Assembly (NCBI RefSeq): GCF_947507565.1 | Contig: NC_089194.1 | Location: 248,001-312,000, forward strand | Source of the DNA: Oscarella lobularis | Lineage: Eukaryota > Porifera > Homoscleromorpha > Homosclerophorida > Oscarellidae | Direction of reading: 5' to 3' | DNA: 64,000 nucleotides | In this document: in pieces, positions 26,001 to 36,349 of the stretch | Position numbering within the stretch: position 1 is the stretch's first letter | Layout: each line of letters opens with the position of its first letter | Notes under the pieces: generated by a model | The model's input: only the letters and a program-made list of their open reading frames with translations | Database searches by the model: none | Told to the model about the DNA's origin: nothing | Position numbers and translations under genes: made by a program

Positions 26001-27464
26001 ACGATGTTGGAAAATGCTCGTCAAATGGGGTGTGTGTCAGTCCGAATCAGTGCAGATGCAACGATGGTTACTCATTGCCTAATTGTTCTTCAAAAATCGA
26101 ATGTCCTTCTCTTGGAAATTGCAGCGGAAATGGAATCTGTTTATCTCCTACTAGGTGCTCGTGCTATGATGGATATGCTGGTGCGTCTTGCCTTTATCCT
26201 TTGTGCCCGGGCGGCTGCTCAGGGCAAGGAAAATGCAAGGATGCATATTTTTGCGAGTGCAATTCTGGATGGACAGGACAAGACTGTAGTCAGCCATCAT
26301 GTGAAACGTTTAACTATTGTTCAGGTAGACATTATAATCATTGGCAATCAAATTTTCTGTTACTTTTTGTAGGAAATGGAGTATGCTCTGATTATGATTC
26401 GTGCAATTGCAGCACTGACTGGACTGGTCCCGCGTGCGACGTTCCTACCTGTTTTTCAGGAAATAATTTACTCCAATGCAACGGTCGCGGAAAATGTGTG
26501 GGGCCAGGCATCTGTGATTGTAATTTGGGCTACTTCGGTGATTTGTGTGAAAATAAAGGTGAACAATATCAAAGCCGCTGAAATAGTATTAATTAATTTT
26601 GATCTTTTTTAGTTAACGGCGTTTGCCTTGATAAATGGACCTGCTTTTGCCATATGGGTTGGACCGGTTCTCTTTGCACTGAACCGATATGCACCTCTCT
26701 TAGCAATTGCTCAGGCCACGGCGTTTGCTCTGCTCCGAACGTCTGCTCATGCTCAATCAATTACTCCGGTTTCGACTGCTCAATTCCGCTCTGCTCTAAT
26801 AACTGTTCCGGCAATGGAATCTGTGTGAATCCTAGCGAGTGCTCTTGCTTCGATTTTTACTCCGGTTCTGACTGCTCTCAGGTTGTGTGCCCTGGGAGCT
26901 GTTCGGGCCACGGAATCTGCACTGGCCCTAGCAGTTGCACGTGCTTTACAGGATACACCGCTGCCGACTGCTCGACTCTTTTGTGTCCCGGTAACTGTAG
27001 TGGCAAGGGGCAGTGCGCTGCTCCAGGTAAATGTTTCTGTGACGAAGGCTACAGCGGTTCCGATTGCTCTTTACCTGTTTGTTCTGACAACTGTTCTGGT
27101 CATGGTCGCTGCACCGATCCTAACGTCTGCTCGTGCGATGAAGGCTTCGCGGGAAGACTTTGTGACAAGACGGTTTGCTCCAACGAAGGTTTGAAATGTT
27201 CGTTCTTATTCAGGCAATAATGCATCACTATTCTAGAGTCTGGTGTTGCTATTTGGATTCCTGTCTCTTCTTCTGCTATTGTCCTTGCTGTACTTGGTGT
27301 AATTCTCATTGTAGTTGTTTTAGCTTTTAGGAAGAAAAAGAAAGGAGAAGACTACGGGTAGTTTTGTCTGAAACTTGGGGAGCGTTTTTTACCATGTTTT
27401 CTTTTTCAGTTTGAGCATTTCAAACACTAACGCCAAGTCCGGAACTTCAACGTCAAGCGTTTGA
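20061..27464 (+). CDS. Type I membrane protein with PSI, vWF-D and about 20 tenascin-type EGF repeats
   Basis: This multi-exon plus-strand gene starts MSRTRHLAPYFLSLL with a signal peptide ending near CGVSG, followed by THFRGGTISWKAD. That opening leads a cysteine-containing N-terminal region of unknown family (20.1-22.2 kb). Next come three EGF-like modules (22.26-22.6 kb), a PSI module (CSVHSSCDACTKVIGCGWC) and a basic RSRRGK stretch. The exons at 23.2-24.3 kb add two EGFs and then a vWF-D domain: FGDPHLRTLDG, YDYFGVGVFWG, GLCGIFDGNVDND. From 25.3 to 27.2 kb there are about 16 consecutive EGFs of C-x-GxGxC-x-CxCxxGxxGxxC type. A transmembrane helix (SSAIVLAVLGVILIVVVLAF) and a short tail KKKKGEDYG...TSSV follow; the tail ends like a class I PDZ ligand. 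The layout resembles VWDE or tenascin-like adhesion receptors. It likely acts in cell-cell or cell-matrix contact. Confidence 0.85.
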
Positions 27465-27808
27465 AGTTTTATGAATCACGAAGTACCCCTATCTTTTCTG
27501 ATTATTTTGTGTCACTTGCGCTAGCTACTTGGTGTTTGCTTTTTGGCTGATTCAGTGTCTGCAATATACTCTGCATTTGCGCTTTCTTATGCCATTGCCA
27601 TCAACGACTGCGTCAGGAGTCGAGCCAATATAGCGCTAGTATTGACCTTCACTATAAGCAGTTGCAAGTAGACATTATGAATGTTACATTACCCACATTA
27701 CCGCGGATAAATATTAGAACTAAAGAGTACATATAACGGAGCATATAACACTGAGCTATATTGGTACAGGAGCAGGTTTACGGTTGGGTTCTCGCAGCAC
27801 GCTGAACG

Positions 27809-29838
27809 CTATGGCGCTACAACAGGGTCAAAATGAATGAATGAATGAATGAATGAATGAATGAATGAATGAATGAATCGAACGAATGAATGAATGAATG
27901 AATGAATAAATGAATGAAGGAATGAATGAATGAATGAATGAATGAATGAATCGAACGAACGAATGAATGAATGAATGAATGAATGAATGAATGAATGAAT
28001 GAATGAATCGAACGAATGAATGAATGAATGAATGAATAAATGAATGAAGGAATGAATGAAGGAATGAATGAATGAATCGAACGAATGAATGAATGAATGA
28101 ATGAATGAATAAATGAATGAAGGAATGAATGAATGATTCGAACGAACGAATGAATAAATGAATGAATGAATGAATGAATGAATGAATGAATGAATGAATG
28201 AATGAATGAATGAATGAATGAATGAATGAATGAATGAATGAATGAATGATTCGAACGAACGAATGAATGAATGAATGAATGAATGAATGAATGAATGAAT
28301 GAATGATACGTAATGAAGAAGGATTAAGAGCAGGCTGGACAGAACTAGTTTGCCGGAAGTTGGTCGACCAATCAGAGACCAGTCAGCAGCATTCCAACTG
28401 CTCGTCTCTGCTTCGCTAACAACCATAATCTGATTAACCGTTCAACGATTGGAATGCGAAAAGGTAACGAAGTTACGCTGCCTACGCGACGGCGGTAAGT
28501 CCGAAGTCTGTCGACGAGGCTCTTTCTCAGCGCACTGCAACAACCGATCGGACGTTAGATAATTAATATTAACACTGTTTGGACCATGTCGAGTATAGGT
28601 ACGGAATCGGGTACGGAATCGGGATCGATACGCGTACTTTTGCCGTTTTTCTAGGGCACGCCTCCGTCCCAGTGCGGACTTAGAAAGCGTTTTTCCCCCT
28701 GTATCTAACCCACCCTACACCAACCCAAACCTCACTGGTATCGGTGGCGGCCCCGTCACGGGCGGTTAAGCCACGGTCGTTGGTGATCGTCGTAAGATCG
28801 ATGTTGACTGTGGGAATGCTATAATACGCGGGCCCGACCCCGCCTCTACAGAGGAGAGGTATAAGGAGGCGGGCACTAGAAAAACGGCAGAATTACGCGT
28901 ATCCCGCCTCCGTACCTATACCCGACATGGTCCAAACAGTGTTTATATTAATTATCTAACGTCCAAATTATCTAACGTCCGATCGGTTGTTGCGCTGAGA
29001 AAGAGCCTCGTCGACAGACTTCGGACTTACCGCCGTCGCGTAGGAAAGGTAACTTCGTTACCGTTCCGCATTCCAATCGTTGAACGGTTAATCAGATTAT
29101 GGTTGTTAGCGAATCAGAGACGAGCAGTTGGAATGCTGCTGACTGGTCTCTGATTGGTCGACCAACTTCCGGCAAACTAGTTCTGTCCAGCCTGTTCTTA
29201 ATCCTTCTTCATTACGTATCATTCATTCATTCATTCATTCATTCATTCATTCATTCATTCCTTCGTTCGTTCGAATCATTCATTCATTCATTCATTCCTT
29301 CGTTCGTTCGAATCATTCATTCATTCATTCATTCCTTCATTCATTTATTCATTCATTCATTCATTCATTCATTCGTTCGATTCATTCATTCATTCATTCA
29401 TTCATTCATTCATTCATTCATTCATTCATTCATTCATTCATTCATTCATTCATTCATTCATTCATTCATTCATTCCTTCGTTCGTTCGAATCATTCGTTC
29501 ATTCATTCATTCCTTCATTCATTTATTCATTCATTCATTCATTCATTCATTCCTTCATTCATTTATTCATTCATTCATTCATTCATTCGTTCGATTCATT
29601 CATTCATTCATTCATTCATTCATTCATTCATTCATTCATTCATTCATTCATTCATTCATTCATTCATTCATTCATTCATTCATTCATTCATTCATTCATT
29701 CATTCTTCATTCATTCATTCATTCATTCATTCATTCATTCATTCATTCATTCATTCATTCATTCATTCATTCATTCATTCATTCATTCATTCATTCATTC
29801 ATTCATTCATTCATTTTGACCCTGTTGTAGCGCCATAG
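27809..29838. mobile_element. Foldback element with AATG/CATT repeat arms
   Basis: Two long inverted arms flank a centre of about 220 bp (28660-28880). Both outer ends read CTATGGCGCTACAACAGGGTC (inverted at 29818-29838). Next come several hundred bases of AATG repeats on the left (27833-28305) and CATT repeats on the right (29218-29815). Inside them is a unique arm of about 350 bp (28306-28660 against 28880-29217). The flanks carry AACG directly outside each end, a possible 4-bp target duplication. Long inverted repeats built of short tandem repeats are the hallmark of foldback DNA elements. The long SFIH-type frames inside are translations of the repeat and not genes. Confidence 0.8.
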
Positions 29839-29983
29839 AACGCCATATTTTCATGCCTTTTTCACTTCCATTGACAGAATGAAGAAAATGGTCTTTCTCT
29901 AAAAACATGGATACATTTTGTCACCAAATGATATTGTAACAGAATTGATAAACCTTCTTGCTCTAATAACTTTTGATTTATAG

Positions 29984-30104
29984 GTTTGGGCCGCTCAAAA
30001 CGAATTTTCGTCATTTGAGAAAACGGACGAGCTTTTTCTTTATCTCGTCAATGAAAAAGGATGGAGTCTCAACGCTGCTAATGAAGTTATACGTTATATA
30101 TAGC
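29984..30104 (+). pseudogene. Orphan terminal exon candidate
   Basis: After GATTTATAG an open frame reads VWAAQNEFSSFEKTDELF, then LVNEKGWSLNAANEVIRYI and a stop. It has the composition of real protein and a good acceptor, but no upstream exon is found because the foldback element lies directly upstream. It may be the last exon of a gene cut off by that insertion. Family unknown. Confidence 0.3.
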
Positions 30105-30149
30105 AGAAAACTGACATAGACATATAGACATATAGACACGCCCGAACTA

Positions 30150-30420
30150 AATTCCGCTATTGTATAAACTAGCTCTTTCGCTGCTTAAACGGAGAGAGAA
30201 ACGAAGTGTACATGCATTCGTTTGTTTAGAACACGGCGGATTGTCACGATAAGAGCGGATATAGTGACGTCTTAGAACACGTGATATGCCCGGATTAGTT
30301 CGAAGTGAAGTCGGCTTTGGAGGCCTTTTGCTTGCTCTTCCACCGTCCATTCTGAGACCTGCAGTCGAGAAAAGCCCCGTGACTGACGGGAGGCAATCAA
30401 TCGCTAGAGTGTAGGCTATT
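30150..30420 (+). repeat. R1 dispersed repeat, diverged copy H
   Basis: Landmarks GAGAAACGAAGTG, ATGCATTCGTTTG, GATAAGAGCGGATATAG and GCCCGGATTAG follow the order of copy E, with many substitutions. It is the most diverged copy seen, so probably old. Confidence 0.45.
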
Positions 30421-30599
30421 TGGACAACGACGAGACTCGCGTCACCAACAGAGTCGAAGAATCTTCTACGCAATTTGCTCACAAAGTGCTTCACTGCACT
30501 AAAATACGCCGGGACATAGCTTTTCGCGCCTGAAATCGTTTGATTAATTGGTGAGGACTCTAGGAGCACGAGGTAGAGGAAGAGCCGTGCCAAGACTTA

Positions 30600-31360
30600 T
30601 TCAGTTGCAGGTGGAGAGCAGGGTGGACTCAGACATGCACAACAGTTCCATGTGAGCTATGGGACATATGTAAGGTTTCTCCTATTCCTCTCCGTCTTCT
30701 TGTATCAGTCTCTTTATGTTTTCTCGAATGTCGTACCTACGTGGTTTTGCAAAGCACAGCGTTGTTGATTTCTTTATATCAAAACTTCACGTGTTGAAAG
30801 TCATTCAATTGTCTTTTGAGAGCGTCTGTACTATGTGGACGAGTGCAGCGTCGTTGATTTTCTCATAACGCAAAACTGAGCTCGTCTACGCGAAAAGATC
30901 TAACGTCGCTTTTGTTTCAAGTTAGGTGAGTATACATATTTGCGTTCAAAGAGCGTCAAAAGCTCTAGCTTAAAGAGGGGCCCCTTTCTCGTCCTCGCCT
31001 CGCTTGCGCAAGACAGAGCTCATTTTCTCTCGCTCGACGCGCACGCCTTCGCCGACGAACTGATATCCAGTTGCTGATTTTGTATGCCTAGACGTCCTGG
31101 GACAGCCCGCCAATCTCCGTTGGTAAGCAATTAACCCCCGTTCTTGAAGCTCGTACATTCATGTATGATTAGCATGCCTCGCGCGCGTAGCCAGCGAGCT
31201 AGAGTTTTGCGCGCAGTGCGCAAAACTGACTCTACTCTCTCGCGAGCGCGTACGTGTCCAGTTCATTCCTCGGGACGACTTGGCAAACGAAGCTATATTA
31301 TCTATGCTGCCACGAACTGCGACGCAGTAAGTGAAGCACTCAAGTCAGATCATGGCCAGA
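30600..31360. other. Intergenic stretch with no supported gene
   Basis: The open frames here are short and of biased composition. A GGGGCCCC octamer lies at 30977-30984. I see no domain or convincing splice structure. Confidence 0.35.
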
Positions 31361-31386
31361 CCAGGGATACTAGCTAGTATCCCTGG
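31361..31386. repeat. Perfect 26-bp palindrome
   Basis: CCAGGGATACTAG is followed at once by its reverse complement, with no loop. It lies in a GC-rich stretch without a recognised gene. It could be the junction of two inverted units or a binding site. Confidence 0.6.
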
Positions 31387-31559
31387 CCAGACGTCGTGTG
31401 AACAGGTACTAGGTAGAACACGTGGGTGGCTAGAACGCGCAGATCGCGCGAGAATGCGCGCGTAACACGCACGATCCACGCTCGCCTCTCGATTACGCCG
31501 AAGCTGTAAGCGAAACGCGTTTCATTCGCTATGCAGGCGTCGAATCTGCTTTCATAGAG

Positions 31560-32155
31560 TGTTCGCAGGCGCGTGGACGCGGCGGCGGCGAGACGAAACG
31601 ACGTGCGAACGAAAATCGACGGCTCATCGGAGCGAACAGTACGTCGCCAGGCAATTAAGCCAGAGAATAAATAAAGGCGCGCGGTTTTTTCTCGTGCACG
31701 CATGCATTCTTGTTATCCTCGACCGGGGCCCCCAAGCAATTAATGGCCTAATAATAAAATGTATTTTTAGTGTAAGTGGCCGTCGAAGTGGCTTGAAAAA
31801 AGAATTTCCAAGGGAACGAAGCACGGACGAACGCCAATCAAAATATTTCGCGGATCAAGTAAAATTAATTAATACAATTGCATTTACTTGTTTAATATTT
31901 GAATCTTATTTTTCAGGCTCAAATAATTTGACATTTCATTGCCCCTTTCTTTACTGCCTTTACAATCCTCAGAAACCTTTCAACGTTCTCATAACTCATC
32001 ACAAGAAAGCAAGTCAATGTGTGAAAGAAATTCTGGTCGAACTCAAATGGACCTATTTCAAAATCTTTTCTCTTTTTTCCAGAAAAAGGAAGTGGAAGAA
32101 AGAAGACGGTCTCTCTTTTATAGATGACGTCGTCGTTTCTTCTTATAGATGACAA
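31560..32155 (+). pseudogene. Weak coding candidate, unknown
   Basis: An open plus frame extends over this stretch, and an intron-like GTAAAATTAATT...TTTTTCAG sits at about 31859-31917. The downstream part reads HKKASQCVKEILVELKWT in one frame and QESKSMCERNSGRTQMDLF in another. I cannot choose a frame. It is a gene fragment at best. Confidence 0.2.
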
Positions 32156-32968
32156 CGTCGTCAGAAACGCTAAGACAAATGACTCTGGTCTGTTGCCCTT
32201 AGCAACGATGACGGAAGAACACGACGCAAAACTAAACGACCAACAACCTAGCATGTTGTTCTTTGTCCAGTTAACGGCGTCTTGGCCTAGCAATGGTTGA
32301 AGACTTCGATAGTTCAAAGAGGCCTTGAGTTACATAATGCTTAGCGAGATTGGAAGGTATTCAGAAGTCTGACGAGGAGTACCAAATGTGTCCAGCGAAG
32401 AGAATGGTCAAAGGTAAATTGCATAGAGGAGAGAAGGTAGAGCTAGTGGGTGAGCCATGGGACTAAAGCACAGACTGAAAAGCACAGGATATCCATGACG
32501 TACCCAATACTATTTATCATTCCTTGTTTTTGTTTGATACTCGCCTTTTTATATTGACGCTTTTGTTTTCCGTTTGTTTTTTTCTAATTTTTTGTAGGTT
32601 TTGTTTTTCTACGTGTAACGTGTTGCGCCAATGGGGTTTGGTTCTCATAGAGCTTATGCAGGTGACGTCACTTGATCACGTGCATGACCTCTGAGTGGCA
32701 GAAAGCGTGCCACTCAAAATAAAAAAGGCCGTAGCATCTAAGCGAAGCCTCATTTGTTCTAACCTAGCTGCCTTGGCAGCTTCTAATAGGTTAGATTATC
32801 ATTGCCCAAAGGTGTCGCGGTAGCTAGACGCGATTTAAAGCGTTTTCGAAGAGCTTTTGAGCTTCGCGGTGTAGAGACCCGCGAAACGCGTGAAGGTTTC
32901 TCTAGCGAAGCGACTTTAAGCACCGCGTAGTGTAATGACATGCTCAACATTTTCGCGTACCTACCGGT

Positions 32969-33184
32969 GTGAAAACACTAATTCTGAAGGCTTTACTAGC
33001 TCATTCAGATGAAAAAGTAGCTTACTGCGCCTTAGACGCTAAACCAATCGCCCTTTCAGACAACTATCAGTTCGAATTCAAGTTTCTAATGTTACATCCT
33101 CTAAATCAAGCGACAAGTTTTGTTTGCTACGAGCTGAGACGCGAAAACTTCGAAAGGGTCCCCGAAAAACGAAGAACGCTTTAA
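32969..33184 (+). CDS. Short ORF of unknown function
   Basis: The frame reads MKTLILKALLAHSDEKVAYC, then KPIALSDNYQFEFKFLMLHP and a stop at 33184. The composition is protein-like, but there is no known motif, signal peptide or neighbour to support it. It may be the last exon of a longer gene, as the start context is not convincing. Confidence 0.25.
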   Translation: MKTLILKALLAHSDEKVAYCALDAKPIALSDNYQFEFKFLMLHPLNQATSFVCYELRRENFERVPEKRRTL

Positions 33185-33189
33185 AATGT

Positions 33190-34120
33190 CTGTTGCGTTA
33201 TTAACTTCACTGTACAAAAGTACAAAACCCTTCTTCAGCGCAGTTAAGCTGCGACGAGGGTTTCTGTGGGTGCGGCCATACGCCGCTCTTACGTTTCTGC
33301 CACTCAGTTGCGCGCGCTACCATTGCTCCGTGACGTTGTGCATAAGCTCTATACGGGCGGTGCTGTTCATATTAACTGTTCTGTCGTCCGTACGTGACTC
33401 GAGACTTCGGTTTACGGGTGACCTAATGTGATTGAGTCTCGAAGGAAGCAAGACAACGTACTTGGAGGAGCAGAAACACCGAGGAATTTTGTCGGGGCCC
33501 CGCAGAAGGTCTCCATCCCGACTTTGCAAAATTTCCGACGTGGATTAGCATTACGATTGCTCCATCGACACATAATGGACGCAAAGAATGTGCCCGACGT
33601 AAAGGAAGCGGAGACGAAAGGTAGAACAGCAGGAAAACGCGAAACCTAGATACGCACGTTAATGCGCAAAAAATTACGCAGTCTCCTTTAGGCGACGCAA
33701 AGTTCGCCCAGAGTTCGCCCAGAGAACTCCATAGTAGTGCGTGCGTACATCGGATAAATCGATGAATGTAATAAAGACTGCATTATCATAAAGTTATTGT
33801 GTCTATATGTATTTTTCATATTTTCATATTAGTGACAAAGAGCAGGTGGGTTCGATCTTGAGTAGAGGAGTCAGTTCGATATAAGCTCGTGCAGAAGAAT
33901 GGGAAGGCCGCAGCATACGAAGTGTGACTCGATCGAGGTGTGGCGTGTATTTCTTATTTTTCCGGAGCTTTTTTCAAGTGTGTAAGCTCTTCTTTTCGAA
34001 GAAGTAGACTCTTCAAAGTGCCAATGTTCTCCGTTAGACGTGAGTAGCTCTTTCTTGTGAGGAAATTTAGTCATTAATTGATTTAGGATTACCACCCTGA
34101 GCCAATAATATGCCGAGCTT
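33190..34120. other. Intergenic stretch with no supported gene
   Basis: I find no domain or reliable splice structure. It contains a GGGGCCCC octamer at about 33494 and a tandem doublet GTTCGCCCAGA at about 33706-33727. Confidence 0.3.
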
Positions 34121-34450
34121 TTCAGAATCCCTTGGAATCACGGTGGAGACCTCCCAACGGTCCAAAATCCACTCCCAAGGGTCTCCGAGGCCAATGAGGT
34201 AAAAGAGGCCGTACCTCTCTAGCAGGGGCCGATGGAGTTGGCTTCCCCACTATGGCGAGACGCAGTGGGTCAAAATAGCGGTCCCCTTGGATAACATGGG
34301 TGGCGGACTCACATCCGAGGACGCTTCACTCCCAAGGCTATCTCCGAGGCCAATCGAGGATAAAGAGGCCGTACCCCGTGCTTCGTGGGTCAACCGAGGC
34401 TCCGGAGCACGTGTCCATCAGGGGACGCGGGCGAGTCGTCCCCCCGTCGC
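34120..34450. repeat. GC-rich imperfect tandem repeat downstream of the macro-WWE gene
   Basis: Two units share CACTCCCAAGG, CTCCGAGGCCAAT and AAGAGGCCGTACC at about 34170-34220 and 34328-34378, about 157 bp apart. The frames across them are not protein-like. It could be a short dispersed element cut into tandem halves. I see no clear polymerase III boxes. Confidence 0.4.
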
Positions 34451-34475
34451 AGAGACGCCGAGAGGACGTAATATT

Positions 34476-36268
34476 TTACTTTTGCATTACTTCCGGGTTA
34501 CTTCCGGGTTTCGCTTTCGAGAACATCTTTTTGGAATACGAAGAAATTCCCGTTCCAGCCGCTTCCTTAATTGTAGGTCCACGAGGAGGCGACAAAAAAT
34601 CGACGACGTCCACTCGGACAATGCGTTTTTTCTTACCAGTCCTCACATCCTTCTCAGTCAGCGAAACGAAATCGATTTCATAGGAAAATGCACCGACGTC
34701 AATGGACACCAACCGCGAATTCCGTCGAAAAGCGCTATCAAGTCGAAAGGACGAGGATACGTCGTACGGCTGCTGCGCTTTCATTTCGTCAATAAAATAC
34801 CATTTGGCATCAGGGTTTGGACAAGGAGAACCTTTTAGACATCGTCGAATGGGTCGAACAAGCCCTGATGCCAAGTTCGTGTGCGTCTCGTAAAACATGT
34901 CGTAGACATCATCAGATACTTGAAGTTGCATATCGCCTTTTGCCTGAGCAAAAAATTTCTCAAACTGTGCATTGATGACGAAAGAAAAAGGCTGAAACCT
35001 ATCGTCGTCGTTCAAGTAACGCCATTCAAATATTCTCATAGATGGCTCAGCGGACTTCAAAGACAACGTCTCAGTCGACATTCATCAACATCGGATTCGA
35101 GTCGACAAGACGAACGACTAGCATTTCTCCTCAAATCGACGTTGAATCTCTTCCACCGTGATCGCGAAACCCGTTTCAACAGACAAATATGTGTCGGAGA
35201 ATAGAAGAGGAAGAGCAACGGATCTGGCAGACATTGCCTCCACGTCGTCGATACATTGACGTAGGCGTGCTCGAAGACCTGCCTCAGTGTCGATCGAAGC
35301 GACGATGGCGTGAAGAGGGCGCTTGCATCGAAGATTTCCGCCGCCTGTCACGACAGTGTGTCCGCTTGAAACGCAGCCATTGTCTTTGACGTATTGACGA
35401 CATTCCTGTTCGAGTGAATGTCCACCGATTGCGGCGACGTACGTCTGGTTGGAGGAAGAGGTCTTAATTGGTCGCTGTGATGATGACGTCTACGCATTCG
35501 TGAGCTATGCTTCCTGAGTAGATTTCTATAACTTTCCCCAAGCTGAGAAAGGGAATTTGGGTCAGGAAACGCGGTGACTCCGATAAGGAATTGGACTTGT
35601 GTTCGTGTTGCAAACGAAGAATCTCTTTCGATTTCTTTCTTCCTATTCTCTTGGCAACTTGATGCAGCTGGGACTTCGCTCAAACAAAACTCAGAAGCTG
35701 CAGGATTAGTTGATTCAGAACAAGACCTCGTAGAAGGGAAGTTTGGCAATTGAAATTCGGTTCGCTCTTCTTTTAGAACTGTTTTGAGAGAGGTACCAAA
35801 ACAATTCATATCCGTCGATTCAGGAAGCGATGACTCTTGCTTGGGTATGCTCGACGAGGAAAGGTACGAAGCACATGCAGACTCCGATTCGATACAGTTG
35901 TCTTCAGCAGCGGATGTAGCCTTTGCTGATTCTGCTCTAACACCAGAAGCAGAGGCTGAAGCAGACGAAGTGAACGCATCTGAATGACAAGGTGTTTCGT
36001 CCAGCTCAACATTGAGAATCTTCGCCCCAAAATTAGGCTTGCACGGTGACGGTTTAATCAAGTTCGAAAAAAGATTGTAGTCGTCACGATGCTCATCAGC
36101 CGAAGCTGACCTCATTCGTTCTGTCCGTACTTCTTCTATCCGTTCCTCTAGAGCAGTTGCAGCCTCTGCAGATTTTTCGGATGAAGTGCTGAAGATGACA
36201 AGGGTATCGTCGTCCATGCCAATAGGTAAGATTCTCTTCAACGCTTCTCGATAGATGATCGAGAGCAT
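34476..36268 (-). CDS. Macro domain and double WWE protein (PARP14-like layout without ART domain)
   Basis: The N-terminal exon (from about 36217, MDDDTLVIF, or 36268) is serine-rich and disordered. It runs into a macro domain: GKVIEIYSGSIAHECVDVII, EQECRQYVKDNGC, TGGGNLRCKRPLHAI, SARSVALPLLF. Two WWE domains follow, the first from FEWRYLNDDDRFQPFSF and the second WYFIDEMKAQQPYD...YEIDFVSLTEKD. Macro domains bind or hydrolyse ADP-ribose and WWE domains bind poly- or iso-ADP-ribose, so this is an ADP-ribose reader. The stop at 34476 comes right after WWE2, so there is no transferase domain. The macro frame shifts after TATN near 35450; a roughly 50-bp intron or a frameshift would explain it. 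The macro-to-WWE junction near 35100 also needs an intron that I cannot place, so this could be two genes. Confidence 0.7.
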
Positions 36269-36349
36269 ACCTGATGAAACACGAACTGGTTTACGATACC
36301 GATGAAAAAATTTTCAATCGATAATCATACAAGCCCACAAACTGAAACT

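Noticed and set aside
27809-28426. Long open frame of SFIHSFIH repeats on the minus strand
   Set aside because: It is the translation of an AATG/CATT microsatellite; four-base units read through all frames with one composition and no start, domain or splice support.
29099-29830. Long open frame of SFIHSFIH repeats on the plus strand
   Set aside because: Mirror image of the same microsatellite in the other arm of the foldback element.
31374-31703. Arginine-rich open frame on the minus strand
   Set aside because: The composition follows the local GC bias and there is no motif, splice support or neighbour evidence.
33845-33870. tRNA-like B box (GGGTTCGATCTTG)
   Set aside because: It deviates from the consensus, has no A box at the right distance and no cloverleaf fold that I can draw.
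34476-35081. PARP catalytic (ART) domain after the WWE domains
   Set aside because: The frame stops right after the second WWE and no H-Y-E type motif follows downstream on that strand.
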